A program made the position numbers and the translations under genes. Source: Limnomonas spitsbergensis (taxonomy: Eukaryota; Chlorophyta; Chlorophyceae; Chlamydomonadales). Taken from it: a stretch of 64,000 nucleotides of DNA. This document shows positions 9,054-21,000 of this stretch, piece by piece. Location of the stretch: the NCBI GenBank assembly GCA_037349105.1, contig JAYJMM010000119.1, positions 7,575,001 through 7,639,000 on the forward strand. Direction: 5' to 3'. The notes beneath the pieces are model-generated. The model did not search any database and was not told the origin of the DNA. It saw nothing but the letters and a program-made list of their open reading frames with translations. Within the stretch, counting starts at the first letter, position 1. Each line of letters begins with the position of its first letter.

Positions 9054-12000
9054 CTGTACGAAAGGGATGAAAACCGGGTCAAGGGAATCCACACGTAAGG
9101 GCCCCAAAAGGGCAAGATGTCCTGCCTCATAGCCGAGGACAACCCTGGCCCTGGGCATAGTGAAAGAGTACTAGTCACCAAGGCCAAACCAACAGGGTGG
9201 TTAAAACTATTAAAATCCAAACCACAGGTTTGATGTGTCCAGACTAGGAAGCAGACACATGAGATGAGAGAGCATGCCTCTTGATAAAGGGTTCACACCT
9301 GACACCAGATCTTCAGATCATAGACGAGGCCATCCGGTATCTTTCCCATCCTGCCCCCTACCCCCTTCTCACCTGCAACAGTCCGGCCACACTGCCCCCC
9401 TCAGCCGCACCAGCAGGCAGGAAGAGGTCATGTCTCTGATGGCAGTATGCCTGCCACACCTCCGAGGCCTCTAGCATGGCAGATACCTGAGTGCACCCAC
9501 AGGCACACGCGAGGGGTGTTCATGGGGGAGGTGCACATTCAGGAACATTGACCCCATCAGAGCCATGAGACATATGGGCGGTATCGCAATCAGAACCAGC
9601 AGACCCCTCGTTAGCAGGGGAACTGGGAGGTGAAAGGGGGTGAACCACACACATCAGAGATCTTGACTGTCCTTACTCCACATGGAATTCATCAGAGACC
9701 CGAGACCGCTGATGCGGTGTGGCGGAGCGCATTCTCTCTGCCTCCCTTCATGGCCCCGACCCCCTTCCCCCCTCTTGCGCCCACCTGCCCCGCATAAGCT
9801 CCCTCCAACGTAAGCGCCGTCACCACATCCACAGCGACGACGCGCACCACGGACGCATCTTCCGGCGCCACCGTGGCAGCGATGGAAGCCCCCACACCCA
9901 GCTCCGCTGGTGCAGCTCTCTTGCCTTCCCGCCAGTCCAGCAAGCCAATCAGCAGCTCCAGCAGCTCAGCCTGACAGGTGCAGGGTTGAAGGGAGGAGGG
10001 GTTGAAGGGGGGGTTGGGGTTACAAATGTCGGATACTGTGCTCCCCCTTGCCTGCTGTACCTGAAGGGCTTGCCTGACAATGACATCTCTGTTGCGGTTG
10101 CCCGCTGCAAGCAACCGCTTCAACGTCTCCAGCACCAGCACACATGCGCCGCCCCCGCTCCAACTCATCATGCATCTCAGCAGCACTGGCAGCGCCTCCA
10201 GCGGCGGCGGGGACGTCGACAGACCCTCGGCGGCGACACAGGAGGAGCTCAGCTGGTGGAACAGGCGCAGAGCACTGCCCCCCAGCGCGACAGCGGCAGG
10301 GGATGCAGGTGAGCCAGGGCGGACCCCACTGCCTCCGCTTCTCGCTGCTGCTGCTGGGGCGGCGGCTGCAAGCGTGGACAACAGCTGGGATCCGTACCCA
10401 AGCGAGACCACGTGGTCACACAATACCGGGTGTGACCGGAGCAGCTCAACAGCCGCCGCAGACAGCACCAACACGGTGGTGATGTCAGATCCATCTGTAC
10501 CGCCACCTCCAGACTGAGACTGTTGTACCGCCTGCCGGATGTACCGCTCCATGAGACCCTCTGCGAACCTGCGGGGCTCGCGGAGCGGGAAGCCAGGGTC
10601 TTTGAGGTACAGCCGCACGTACACGCCGCCGCAGTACAGCTCCTTAGATAGCCGCTCCAAAACCGCACTGCATGCGCCATCAGTGATGACAGGGAGCGGT
10701 ACATCGGCATGCCCCGAGGCGGCCTGCAATGGGAGAAGGGCCTGGCTGTTCAAGCAGTGTGCACAAGAGCTGAAGATTATAATGTACTTTCAGCTGACAC
10801 GAGGGGGGGGGGCAGAAATAAGTGCCATCACCCAAACTGCTCTGAATTAGAAGTGCACCTAAGGACTTTTAGGAGCGTATCTTGGTATCTACCAAAACAA
10901 CCACACTGTTTTTGGAGGAGCTTGGACCCCCCCTCTAGTATGACATGCGTTGACCGGGTACATAACGTTGACCGTTGACTATGCACAATGGGGCGTTGCA
11001 ACGCCCTTTAAAATATTGACCTCCTCATTGTTTGGCCCTCTGTACCTTGGTCACCATTGGGCCAAAAAGACAAAAAAAAGGATAAGAGAAGCTCTCGTCC
11101 AGCTCCATGCGTTTCCGTGATGGGGTCTCCCAGGTTTATCCCTACCCCCCACCTCGAGAGCTGACATGCCTTCCTGCCAGGCATGCTCCTTACTTGACCT
11201 GCCAGGCTTGCTCCTTACTTGACTTACCTGGCCTGCCAGGCATATTGCACCTTACCTGAGTTGCCCTGGCCTCCTTGGCCAAGCCAGCCACCCTGGTCGC
11301 TGTCGCCTCCCGCATGGTCAGGTCCCAGACCACCTCGGGCGTTTGCACCTCCTGAGACAAGGCCGACACCACCGCCTCGCTGTTCCCCGCCAGCAGCGTG
11401 GATACGATGCCCGGGGGCAGGATACCCTGGAGCAGATGGAGTGAGGGGCTCAGGAGGTGGGTAGGTGAATTGAGACATGAGGGGGGGGAGGATTTGAGAA
11501 TGAGAGCAGGATTATAGACATTCGGGGGGACTGTTTGTACAGGTACAGCCCGACATGCAGTGCTGCTCGGACGTGTCCCAACCAAGGATCAAATAGTACT
11601 TTATCTTGTCTCTTCAGATTTGTTTCCCGCCACCGTCCTTTAACCCACTTACCTGCAGTAGAGTGGTGACAAGCGTGCCCTGACCGGCCACCGTGGCCAG
11701 CCTGGACAGTAAAGCTGCTGCCTGTACCGCCATATGTGCTGCCCTTTCGTCTTGCGGTACCGCTGCGCCTGCCCCGGGCCATGGCCAGGCGGCACCGTGG
11801 CAGCCCCCCGGGCGCATCAGCGTGTGAAGCAGCATCACCGCCCCGCCTTGACAGGCCGCGACCACGCCGACAGTATTCTGGCCTGTGAGTCATTTAATTG
11901 CATTGTTTTGTAGGGTCAGGCGTAGGGCTTTGAGGCTGGAACGCACCCACCAATGATCTAAAAGACCCAATGAGAATGTAACCACGACCCTAACCATAGA

Positions 12001-15000
12001 CACAATTTGACCCAATGAAAAACATATTCCGACCCAAGACATAAAACGCAATGGAAGATAAAACCACAACCATAACCAAAGACACATTATGAATACCTTT
12101 TCAGAGCAGAGCAATCGCCAGCAACGGTACTGTTGATGTCGTGCTTCTGGAAGCCCATGCATGGCTGACACTGATGACTCACCCGCCAATGCCCTCAAAA
12201 GCTTCAATGAGGCCTCCACATTGCGGTACGACGTTGGGCAGTACACCATCCAGTACAGGAACAGCACCGTGGTGGGGTCTTGCGCTATGGCCGCCTGGCA
12301 GCCAGCGTGCTGAGTCATGAGCAGGAGAAGCTGCACGGAAGCTGTCCCCAGCCTGTCTGCAGCCTCAAACACGGGACCTGCCTCATGCTTGCCAGAAGCG
12401 GCTGCATCAGCTGCGCCAAGGGAGAGATGAGCCAAGCAGGGAAATTATGCACACAGCTGAATCAAGTTCAAATTTATGTGAAGTTCCTCTCCTTGTCCGG
12501 CTACCTCTATGCCTCAGCAGCATTCCCATGGCTCAATTCAGATCATGAAAAATAGCTTCCTCCCAATCACCCTGGACAGAGGTCCAGTAAAGAAACCCAC
12601 CGTTCCTAGAAAAAGAAAAGGCATGCAGCCCACCCACCTGTGAGCATCGCAGCGGGCTGCAGGCATGCCGCCACTGGCGCAATGGCCGAGGGCGAGGCGA
12701 CCAGCCCCAGCAGCGCCGGCTCGCTCTCCAGCAGCTGCGTCAGCGCCTCCAAGACACTCAGCAGCTCCGGAACCAGATGACACGGCATGCCCACACCCCC
12801 GGAAGCACCCGCAGCGCTCCCATGTGCCTGGCTGCTTCTGCCTTCAGTTTGGCCATCTCTGCCAGAGGGGGGCTGCCTGACGCTGCTAAGCTCGAGCAGC
12901 TCTGCAGGCTGGCTGGGAGCGGATGAGGAGGCATCTGCAACGATGCGCTGCAGCAGCCCACCCTCAGCAGGCTGCTCCACCAGCTTCGAGAACAGGAAGC
13001 TGATCAAGGCCTTGCAGAAGCCCTGCTTGTAAAGCGCACAGAAGCAGGCAGATGGGGAAGGCATGAGGCTTCCTTGTTGATCATAAGTCTTTTATGTTGA
13101 TCGAGGCTGAGGTTAATGATGTGGACCCTCCGGCCCCTGCTCACGCAGACCAGCCTTTTCAGAAGGCAGGCAAAGGGAAGCATAAGGTCAGGGCCTTGCA
13201 GAAGCCCTGCTTGCGGAGCGCAGCAGCAGGCAGGCAAAGGGAAGCATAAGGTCAGGGCCTTGCAGAAGCCCTGCTTGCGGAGCGCAGCAGCAGGCAGGCA
13301 AAGGGAAGCATAAGGTCGTGGCCTTGCAGAAGCCCTGCTAGCGGAGCGCAGCAGCAGGCAGGCAAAGGGAAGCATAAGGTCGTGGCCTTGCAGAAGCCCT
13401 GCTTGCGGAGCGCAGCAGCAGGCAGGCAAAGGGAAGCATAAGGTCGTGGCCTTGCAGAAGCCCTACTTGCGGAGCGCAGCAGCAGGCAGGCAAAGGGAAG
13501 CATAAGGTCAGGGCCTTGCAGAAGCCCTGCTTGCGGAGCGCAGCAGCAGGCAGGCAAAGGGAAGCATAAGGTCGTGGCCTTGCAGAAGCCCTGCTTGCGG
13601 AGCGCAGCAGCAGGCAGGCAAAGGGAAGCATAAGGTCAGGGCCTTGCAGAAGCCCTGCTTGCGGAGCGCAGCAGCAGGCAGGCAAAGGGAAGCATCAGGT
13701 CGTGGCCTTGCAGAAGCCCTGCTTGCGGAGCGCAGCAGCAGGCAGGCAAAGGGAAGCATAAGGTCGTGGCCTTGCAGAAGCCCTGCTTGCGGAGCGCAGC
13801 AGCAGGCAGGCAAAGGGAAGCATAAGGTCGTGGCCTTGCAGAAGCCCTGCTTGCGGAGCGCAGCAGCAGGCAGGCAAAGGGAAGCATAAGGTCGTGGCCT
13901 TGCAGAAGCCCTGCTTGCGGAGCGCAGCAGCAGGCAGGCAAAGGGAAGCATAAGGTCGTGGCCTTGCAGAAGCCCTGCTTGCGGAGCGCAGCAGCAGGCA
14001 GGCAAAGGGAAGCATAAGGTCGTGGCCTTGCAGAAGCCCTGCTTGCGGAGCGCAGCAGCAGGCAGGCAAAGGGAAGCATAAGGTCGTGGCCTTGCAGAAG
14101 CCCTGCTTGCGGAGCGCAGCAGCAGGCAGGCAAAGGGAAGCATAAGGTCGTGGCCTTGCAGAAGCCCTGCTTGCGGAGCGCAGCAGCAGGCAGGCAAAGG
14201 GAAGCATAAGGTCGTGGCCTTGCAGAAGCCCTGCTTGCGGAGCGCAGCAGCAGGCAGGCAAAGGGAAGCATAAGGTCGTGGCCTTGCAGAAGCCCTGCTT
14301 GCGGAGCGCAGCAGCAGGCAGGCAAAGGGAAGCATAAGGTCAGGGCCTTGCAGAAGCCCTGCTTGCGGAGCGCAGCAGCAGGCAGGCAAAGGGAAGCATA
14401 AGGTCGTGGCCTTGCAGAAGCCCTGCTTGCGGAGCGCAGCAGCAGGCAGGCAAAGGGAAGCATAAGGTCGTGGCCTTGCAGAAGCCCTGCTTGCGGAGCG
14501 CAGCAGCAGGCAGGCAAAGGGAAGCATAAGGTCAGGGCCTTGCAGAAGCCCTGCTTGCGGAGCGCAGCAGCAGGCAGGCAAAGGGAAGCATAAGGTCAGG
14601 GCCTTGCAGAAGCCCTGCTTGCGGAGCGCAGCAGCAGGCAGGCAAAGGGAAGCATAAGGTCGTGGCCTTGCAGAAGCCCTGCTTGCGGAGCGCAGCAGCA
14701 GGCAGGCAAAGGGAAGCATAAGGTCGTGGCCTTGCAGAAGCCCTGCTTGCGGAGCGCAGCAGCAGGCAGGCAAAGGGAAGCATAAGGTCGTGGCCTTGCA
14801 GAAGCCCTGCTTGCGGAGCGCAGCAGCAGGCAGGCAAAGGGAAGCATAAGGTCAGGGCCTTGCAGAAGCCCTGCTTGCGGAGCGCAGCAGCAGGCAGGCA
14901 AAGGGAAGCATAAGGTCGTGGCCTTGCAGAAGCCCTGCTTGCGGAGCGCAGCAGCAGGCAGGCAAAGGGAAGCATAAGGTCGTGGCCTTGCAGAAGCCCT

Positions 15001-18000
15001 GCTTGCGGAGCGCAGCAGCAGGCAGGCAAAGGGAAGCATAAGGTCAGGGCCTTGCAGAAGCCCTGCTTGCGGAGCGCAGCAGCAGGCAGGCAAAGGGAAG
15101 CATAAGGTCGTGGCCTTGCAGAAGCCCTGCTTGCGGAGCGCAGCAGCAGGCAGGCAAAGGGAAGCATAAGGTCAGGGCCTTGCAGAAGCCCTGCTTGCGG
15201 AGCGCAGCAGCAGGCAGGCAAAGGGAAGCATAAGGTCAGGGCCTTGCAGAAGCCCTGCTTGCGGAGCGCAGCAGCAGGCAGGCAAAGGGAAGCATAAGGT
15301 CAGGGCCTTGCAGAAGCCCTGCTTGCGGAGCGCAGCAGCAGGCAGGCAAAGGGAAGCATAAGGTCGTGGCCTTGCAGAAGCCCTGCTTGCGGAGCGCAGC
15401 AGCAGGCAGGCAAAGGGAAGCATAAGGTCGTGGCCTTGCAGAAGCCCTGCTTGCGGAGCGCAGCAGCAGGCAGGCAAAGGGAAGCATAAGGTCGTGGCCT
15501 TGCAGAAGCCCTGCTTGCGGAGCGCAGCAGCAGGCAGGCAAAGGGAAGCATAAGGTCGTGGCCTTGCAGAAGCCCTGCTTGCGGAGCGCAGCAGCAGGCA
15601 GGCAAAGGGAAGCATAAGGTCGTGGCCTTGCAGAAGCCCTGCTTGCGGAGCGCAGCAGCAGGCAGGCAAAGGGAAGCATCAGGTCGTGGCCTTGCAGAAG
15701 CCCTGCTTGCGGAGCGCAGCAGCAGGCAGGCAAAGGGAAGCATAAGGTCGTGGCCTTGCAGAAGCCCTGCTTGCGGAGCGCAGCAGCAGGCAGGCAAAGG
15801 GAAGCATAAGGTCGTGGCCTTGCAGAAGCCCTGCTTGCGGAGCGCAGCAGCAGGCAGGCAAAGGGAAGCATAAGGTCGTGGCCTTGCAGAAGCCCTGCTT
15901 GCGGAGCGCAGCAGCAGGCAGGCAAAGGGAAGCATAAGGTCAGGGCCTTGCAGAAGCCCTGCTTGCGGAGCGCAGCAGCAGGCAGGCAAAGGGAAGCATA
16001 AGGTCGGGGCCTTGCAGAAGCCCTGCTTGCGGAGCGCAGCAGCAGGCAGGCAAAGGGAAGCATAAGGTCAGGGCCTTGCAGAAGCCCTGCTTGCGGAGCG
16101 CAGCAGCAGGCAGGCAAAGGGAAGCATAAGGTCGTGGCCTTGCAGAAGCCCTGCTTGCGGAGCGCAGCAGCAGGCAGGCAAAGGGAAGCATAAGGTCAGT
16201 GGCCTTGCAGAAGCCCTGCTTGCGGAGCGCAGCAGCAGGCAGGCAAAGGGAAGCATAAGGTCGTGGCCTTGCAGAAGCCCTGCTTGCGGAGCGCAGCAGC
16301 AGGCAGGCAAAGGGAAGCATAAGGTCGTGGCCTTGCAGAAGCCCTGCTTGCGGAGCGCAGCAGCAGGCAGGCAAAGGGAAGCATAAGGTCGTGGCCTTGC
16401 AGAAGCCCTGCTTGCGGAGCGCAGCAGCAGGCAGGCAAAGGGAAGCATAAGGTCAGGGCCTTGCAGAAGCCCTGCTTGCGGAGCGCAGCAGCAGGCAGGC
16501 AAAGGGAAGCATAAGGTCGTGGCCTTGCAGAAGCCCTGCTTGCGGAGCGCAGCAGCAGGCAGGCAAAGGGAAGCATAAGGTCGTGGCCTTGCAGAAGCCC
16601 TGCTTGCGGAGCGCAGCAGCAGGCAGGCAAAGGGAAGCATAAGGTCAGGGCCTTGCAGAAGCCCTGCTTGCGGAGCGCAGCAGCAGGCAGGCAAAGGGAA
16701 GCATAAGGTCAGGGCCTTGCAGAAGCCCTGCTTGCGGAGCGCAGCAGCAGGCAGGCAAAGGGAAGCATAAGGTCGTGGCCTTGCAGAAGCCCTGCTTGCG
16801 GAGCGCAGCAGCAGGCAGGCAAAGGGAAGCATAAGGTCGTGGCCTTGCAGAAGCCCTGCTTGCGGAGCGCAGCAGCAGGCAGGCAAAGGGAAGCATAAGG
16901 TCGTGGCCTTGCAGAAGCCCTGCTTGCGGAGCGCAGCAGCAGGCAGGCAAAGGGAAGCATAAGGTCGTGGCCTTGCAGAAGCCCTGCTTGCGGAGCGCAG
17001 CAGCAGGCAGGCAAAGGGAAGCATAAGGTCAGGGCCTTGCAGAAGCCCTGCTTGCGGAGCGCAGCAGCAGGCAGGCAAAGGGAAGCATAAGGTCGTGGCC
17101 TTGCAGAAGCCCTGCTTGCGGAGCGCAGCAGCAGGCAGGCAAAGGGAAGCATAAGGTCAGGGCCTTGCAGAAGCCCTGCTTGCGGAGCGCAGCAGCAGGC
17201 AGGCAAAGGGAAGCATAAGGTCGTGGCCTTGCAGAAGCCCTGCTTGCGGAGCGCAGCAGCAGGCAGGCAAAGGGAAGCATAAGGTCAGGGCCTTGCAGAA
17301 GCCCTGCTTGCGGAGCGCAGCAGCAGGCAGGCAAAGGGAAGCATAAGGTCGTGGCCTTGCAGAAGCCCTGCTTGCGGAGCGCAGCAGCAGGCAGGCAAAG
17401 GGAAGCATAAGGTCAGGGCCTTGCAGAAGCCCTGCTTGCGGAGCGCAGCAGCAGGCAGGCAAAGGGAAGCATAAGGTCGTGGCCTTGCAGAAGCCCTGCT
17501 TGCGGAGCGCAGCAGCAGGCAGGCAAAGGGAAGCATAAGGTCAGTGGCCTTGCAGAAGCCCTGCTTGCGGAGCGCAGCAGCAGGCAGGCAAAGGGAAGCA
17601 TAAGGTCAGTGGCCTTGCAGAAGCCCTGCTTGCGGAGCGCAGCAGCAGGCAGGCAAAGGGAAGCATAAGGTCAGTGGCCTTGCAGAAGCCCTGCTTGCGG
17701 AGCGCAGCAGCAGGCAGGCAAAGGGAAGCATAAGGTCAGTGGCCTTGCAGAAGCCCTGCTTGCGGAGCGCAGCAGCAGGCAGGCAAAGGGAAGCATAAGG
17801 TCGTGGCCTTGCAGAAGCCCTGCTTGCGGAGCGCAGCAGCAGGCAGGCAAAGGGAAGCATAAGGTCGTGGCCTTGCAGAAGCCCTGCTTGCGGAGCGCAG
17901 CAGCAGGCAGGCAAAGGGAAGCATAAGGTCAGTGGCCTTGCAGAAGCCCTGCTTGCGGAGCGCAGCAGCAGGCAGGCAAAGGGAAGCATAAGGTCAGGGC

Positions 18001-21000
18001 CTTGCAGAAGCCCTGCTTGCGGAGCGCAGCAGCAGGCAGGCAAAGGGAAGCATAAGGTCAGTGGCCTTGCAGAAGCCCTGCTTGCGGAGCGCAGCAGCAG
18101 GCAGGCAAAGGGAAGCATAAGGTCGTGGCCTTGCAGAAGCCCTGCTTGCGGAGCGCAGCAGCAGGCAGGCAAAGGGAAGCATAAGGTCGTGGCCTTGCAG
18201 AAGCCCTGCTTGCGGAGCGCAGCAGCAGGCAGGCAAAGGGAAGCATAAGGTCAGGGCCTTGCAGAAGCCCTGCTTGCGGAGCGCAGCAGCAGGCAGGCAA
18301 AGGGAAGCATAAGGTCAGGGCCTTGCAGAAGCCCTGCTTGCGGAGCGCAGCAGCAGGCAGGCAAAGGGAAGCATAAGGTCGTGGCCTTGCAGAAGCCCTG
18401 CTTGCGGAGCGCAGCAGCAGGCAGGCAAAGGGAAGCATAAGGTCGTGGCCTTGCAGAAGCCCTGCTTGCGGAGCGCAGCAGCAGGCAGGCAAAGGGAAGC
18501 ATAAGGTCAGGGCCTTGCAGAAGCCCTGCTTGCGGAGCGCAGCAGCAGGCAGGCAAAGGGAAGCATAAGGTCGTGGCCTTGCAGAAGCCCTGCTTGCGGA
18601 GCGCAGCAGCAGGCAGGCAAAGGGAAGCATAAGGTCGTGGCCTTGCAGAAGCCCTGCTTGCGGAGCGCAGCAGCAGGCAGGCAAAGGGAAGCATAAGGTC
18701 GTGGCCTTGCAGAAGCCCTGCTTGCGGAGCGCAGCAGCAGGCAGGCAAAGGGAAGCATAAGGTCGTGGCCTTGCAGAAGCCCTGCTTGCGGAGCGCAGCA
18801 GCAGGCAGGCAAAGGGAAGCATAAGGTCAGGGCCTTGCAGAAGCCCTGCTTGCGGAGCGCAGCAGCAGGCAGGCAAAGGGAAGCATAAGGTCGTGGCCTT
18901 GCAGAAGCCCTGCTTGCGGAGCGCAGCAGCAGGCAGGCAAAGGGAAGCATAAGGTCAGGGCCTTGCAGAAGCCCTGCTTGCGGAGCGCAGCAGCAGGCAG
19001 GCAAAGGGAAGCATAAGGTCAGTGGCCTTGCAGAAGCCCTGCTTGCGGAGCGCAGCAGCAGGCAGGCAAAGGGAAGCATAAGGTCAGGGCCTTGCAGAAG
19101 CCCTGCTTGCGGAGCGCAGCAGCAGGCAGGCAAAGGGAAGCATAAGGTCGTGGCCTTGCAGAAGCCCTGCTTGCGGAGCGCAGCAGCAGGCAGGCAAAGG
19201 GAAGCATAAGGTCGTGGCCTTGCAGAAGCCCTGCTTGCGGAGCGCAGCAGCAGGCAGGCAAAGGGAAGCATAAGGTCGTGGCCTTGCAGAAGCCCTGCTT
19301 GCGGAGCGCAGCAGCAGGCAGGCAAAGGGAAGCATAAGGTCGTGGCCTTGCAGAAGCCCTGCTTGCGGAGCGCAGCAGCAGGCAGGCAAAGGGAAGCATA
19401 AGGTCGTGGCCTTGCAGAAGCCTGCTTGCGGAGCGCAGCAGCAGGCAGGCAAAGGGAAGCATAAGGTCAGTGGCCTTGCAGAAGCCCTGCTTGCGGAGCG
19501 CAGCAGCAGGCAGGCAAAGGGAAGCATAAGGTCGTGGCCTTGCAGAAGCCCTGCTTGCGGAGCGCAGCAGCAGGCAGGCAAAGGGAAGCATCAGGGTCGT
19601 GGCCTTGCAGAAAGCCCTGCTGCGGAGCGCAGCAGCAGGCAGGCAAAGGGAAGCATAAGGTCGTGGCCTTGCAGAAGCCCTGCTTTGCGGAGCGCAGCAG
19701 CAGGCAGGCAAAGGGAAGCATAAGGTCAGGGCCTTGCAGAAGCCCTGCTTGCGGAGCGCAGCAGCAGGCAGGCAAAGGGAAGCATAAGGTCGTGGCCTTG
19801 CAGAAGCCCTGCTTGCGGAGCGCAGCAGCAGGCAGGCAAAGGGAAGCATAGGTCGTGGCCTTGCAGAAGCCCTGCTTGCGGAGCGCCGGGGGTAGCAGCA
19901 GGCAGGCAAGGGAAGCATAAGGTCGTGGCCTTGCAGAAGCCCTGCTTGCGGAGCGCAGCAGCAGGCAGGCAAAGGGAAGCATAAGGTCGTGGCCTTGCAG
20001 AAGCCCTGCTTGCGGAGCGCAGCAGCAGGCAGGCAACGGGAAGCATAAGGTCAGGGCCTTGCAGAAGCCCTGCTTGCGGAGCGCAGCAGCAGGCAGGCAA
20101 AAGGGAAGCATAAGTCGTGGCCTCTTGCAGAAGCCCTGCTTGCGGAGCGCAGCAGCAGGCAGGCAAAGGGAAGCATAAGGTCGTGGCCCTTGCAGAAGCC
20201 CTGCTTGCGGAGCGCAGCAGCAGGCAGGCAAAGGGAAGCATAAGGTCGTGGCCTTGCAGAAGCCCTGCTTGCGGAGCGCAGCAGCAGGCAGGCAAGGGAA
20301 GCATAAGGTCAGGGCCTTGCAGAAGCCCTGCTTGCGGAGCGCAGCAGCAGGCAGGCAAAGGGAAGCATAAGGTCGTGGCCTTGCAGAAGCCCTGCTTGCG
20401 GAGCGCAGCAGCAGGCAGGCAAAGGGAAGCATAAGGTCAGTGGCCTTGCAGAAGCCCTGCTTGCGGAGCGCAGCAGCAGGCGGCAAAGGGAAGCATAAGG
20501 TCGTGGCCTTGCAGAAGCCCTGCTTGCGGAGCGCAGCAGCAGGCAGGCAAAGGGAAGCATAAGGTCGGGCTTGCAGAAGCCCTGCTTGCGGAGCGCAGCA
20601 GCAGGCAGGCAAAAGGGAAGCATAAGGTCAGGGCCTTGCAGAAGCCCTGCTTGCGGAGCGCAGCAGCAGGCAGGCCAAAGGGAAGCATCAGGTCGTGGCC
20701 TTGCAGAAGCCCTGCTTGCGGAGCGCAGCAGCAGGCAGGCAAAGGAAGCATAAGGTCGTGGCCTTGCAGAAGCCCTGCTTGCGGAGCGCAGCAGCAGGCA
20801 GGCAAAGGGAAGCATAAGGTCGTGGCCTTGCAGAAGCCCTGCTTGCGGAGCGCAGCAGCAGGCAGGCAAAGGGAAGCATAAGGTCAGGGCCTTGCAGAAG
20901 CCCTGCTTGCGGAGCGCAGCAGCAGGCAGGCAAAGGGAAGCATAAGGTCAGGGCCTTGCAGAAATCCTGCTTGCGGAGCGCAGCAGCAGGCAGGCAAAGG

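Noticed and set aside
9692..9784. Read-through of exon 19 to a stop at about 9692
   Set aside because: The tail lacks family similarity, whereas splicing to exons 20 and 21 restores the HDLFLP block and the C terminus in phase.
13508..14773. Cys/Leu-rich ORF of 421 codons, and dozens like it, in the 64-bp array
   Set aside because: The unit has no stop in most frames and 64 bp rotates the frame, so long ORFs are expected without selection. They lie inside a well-supported intron.
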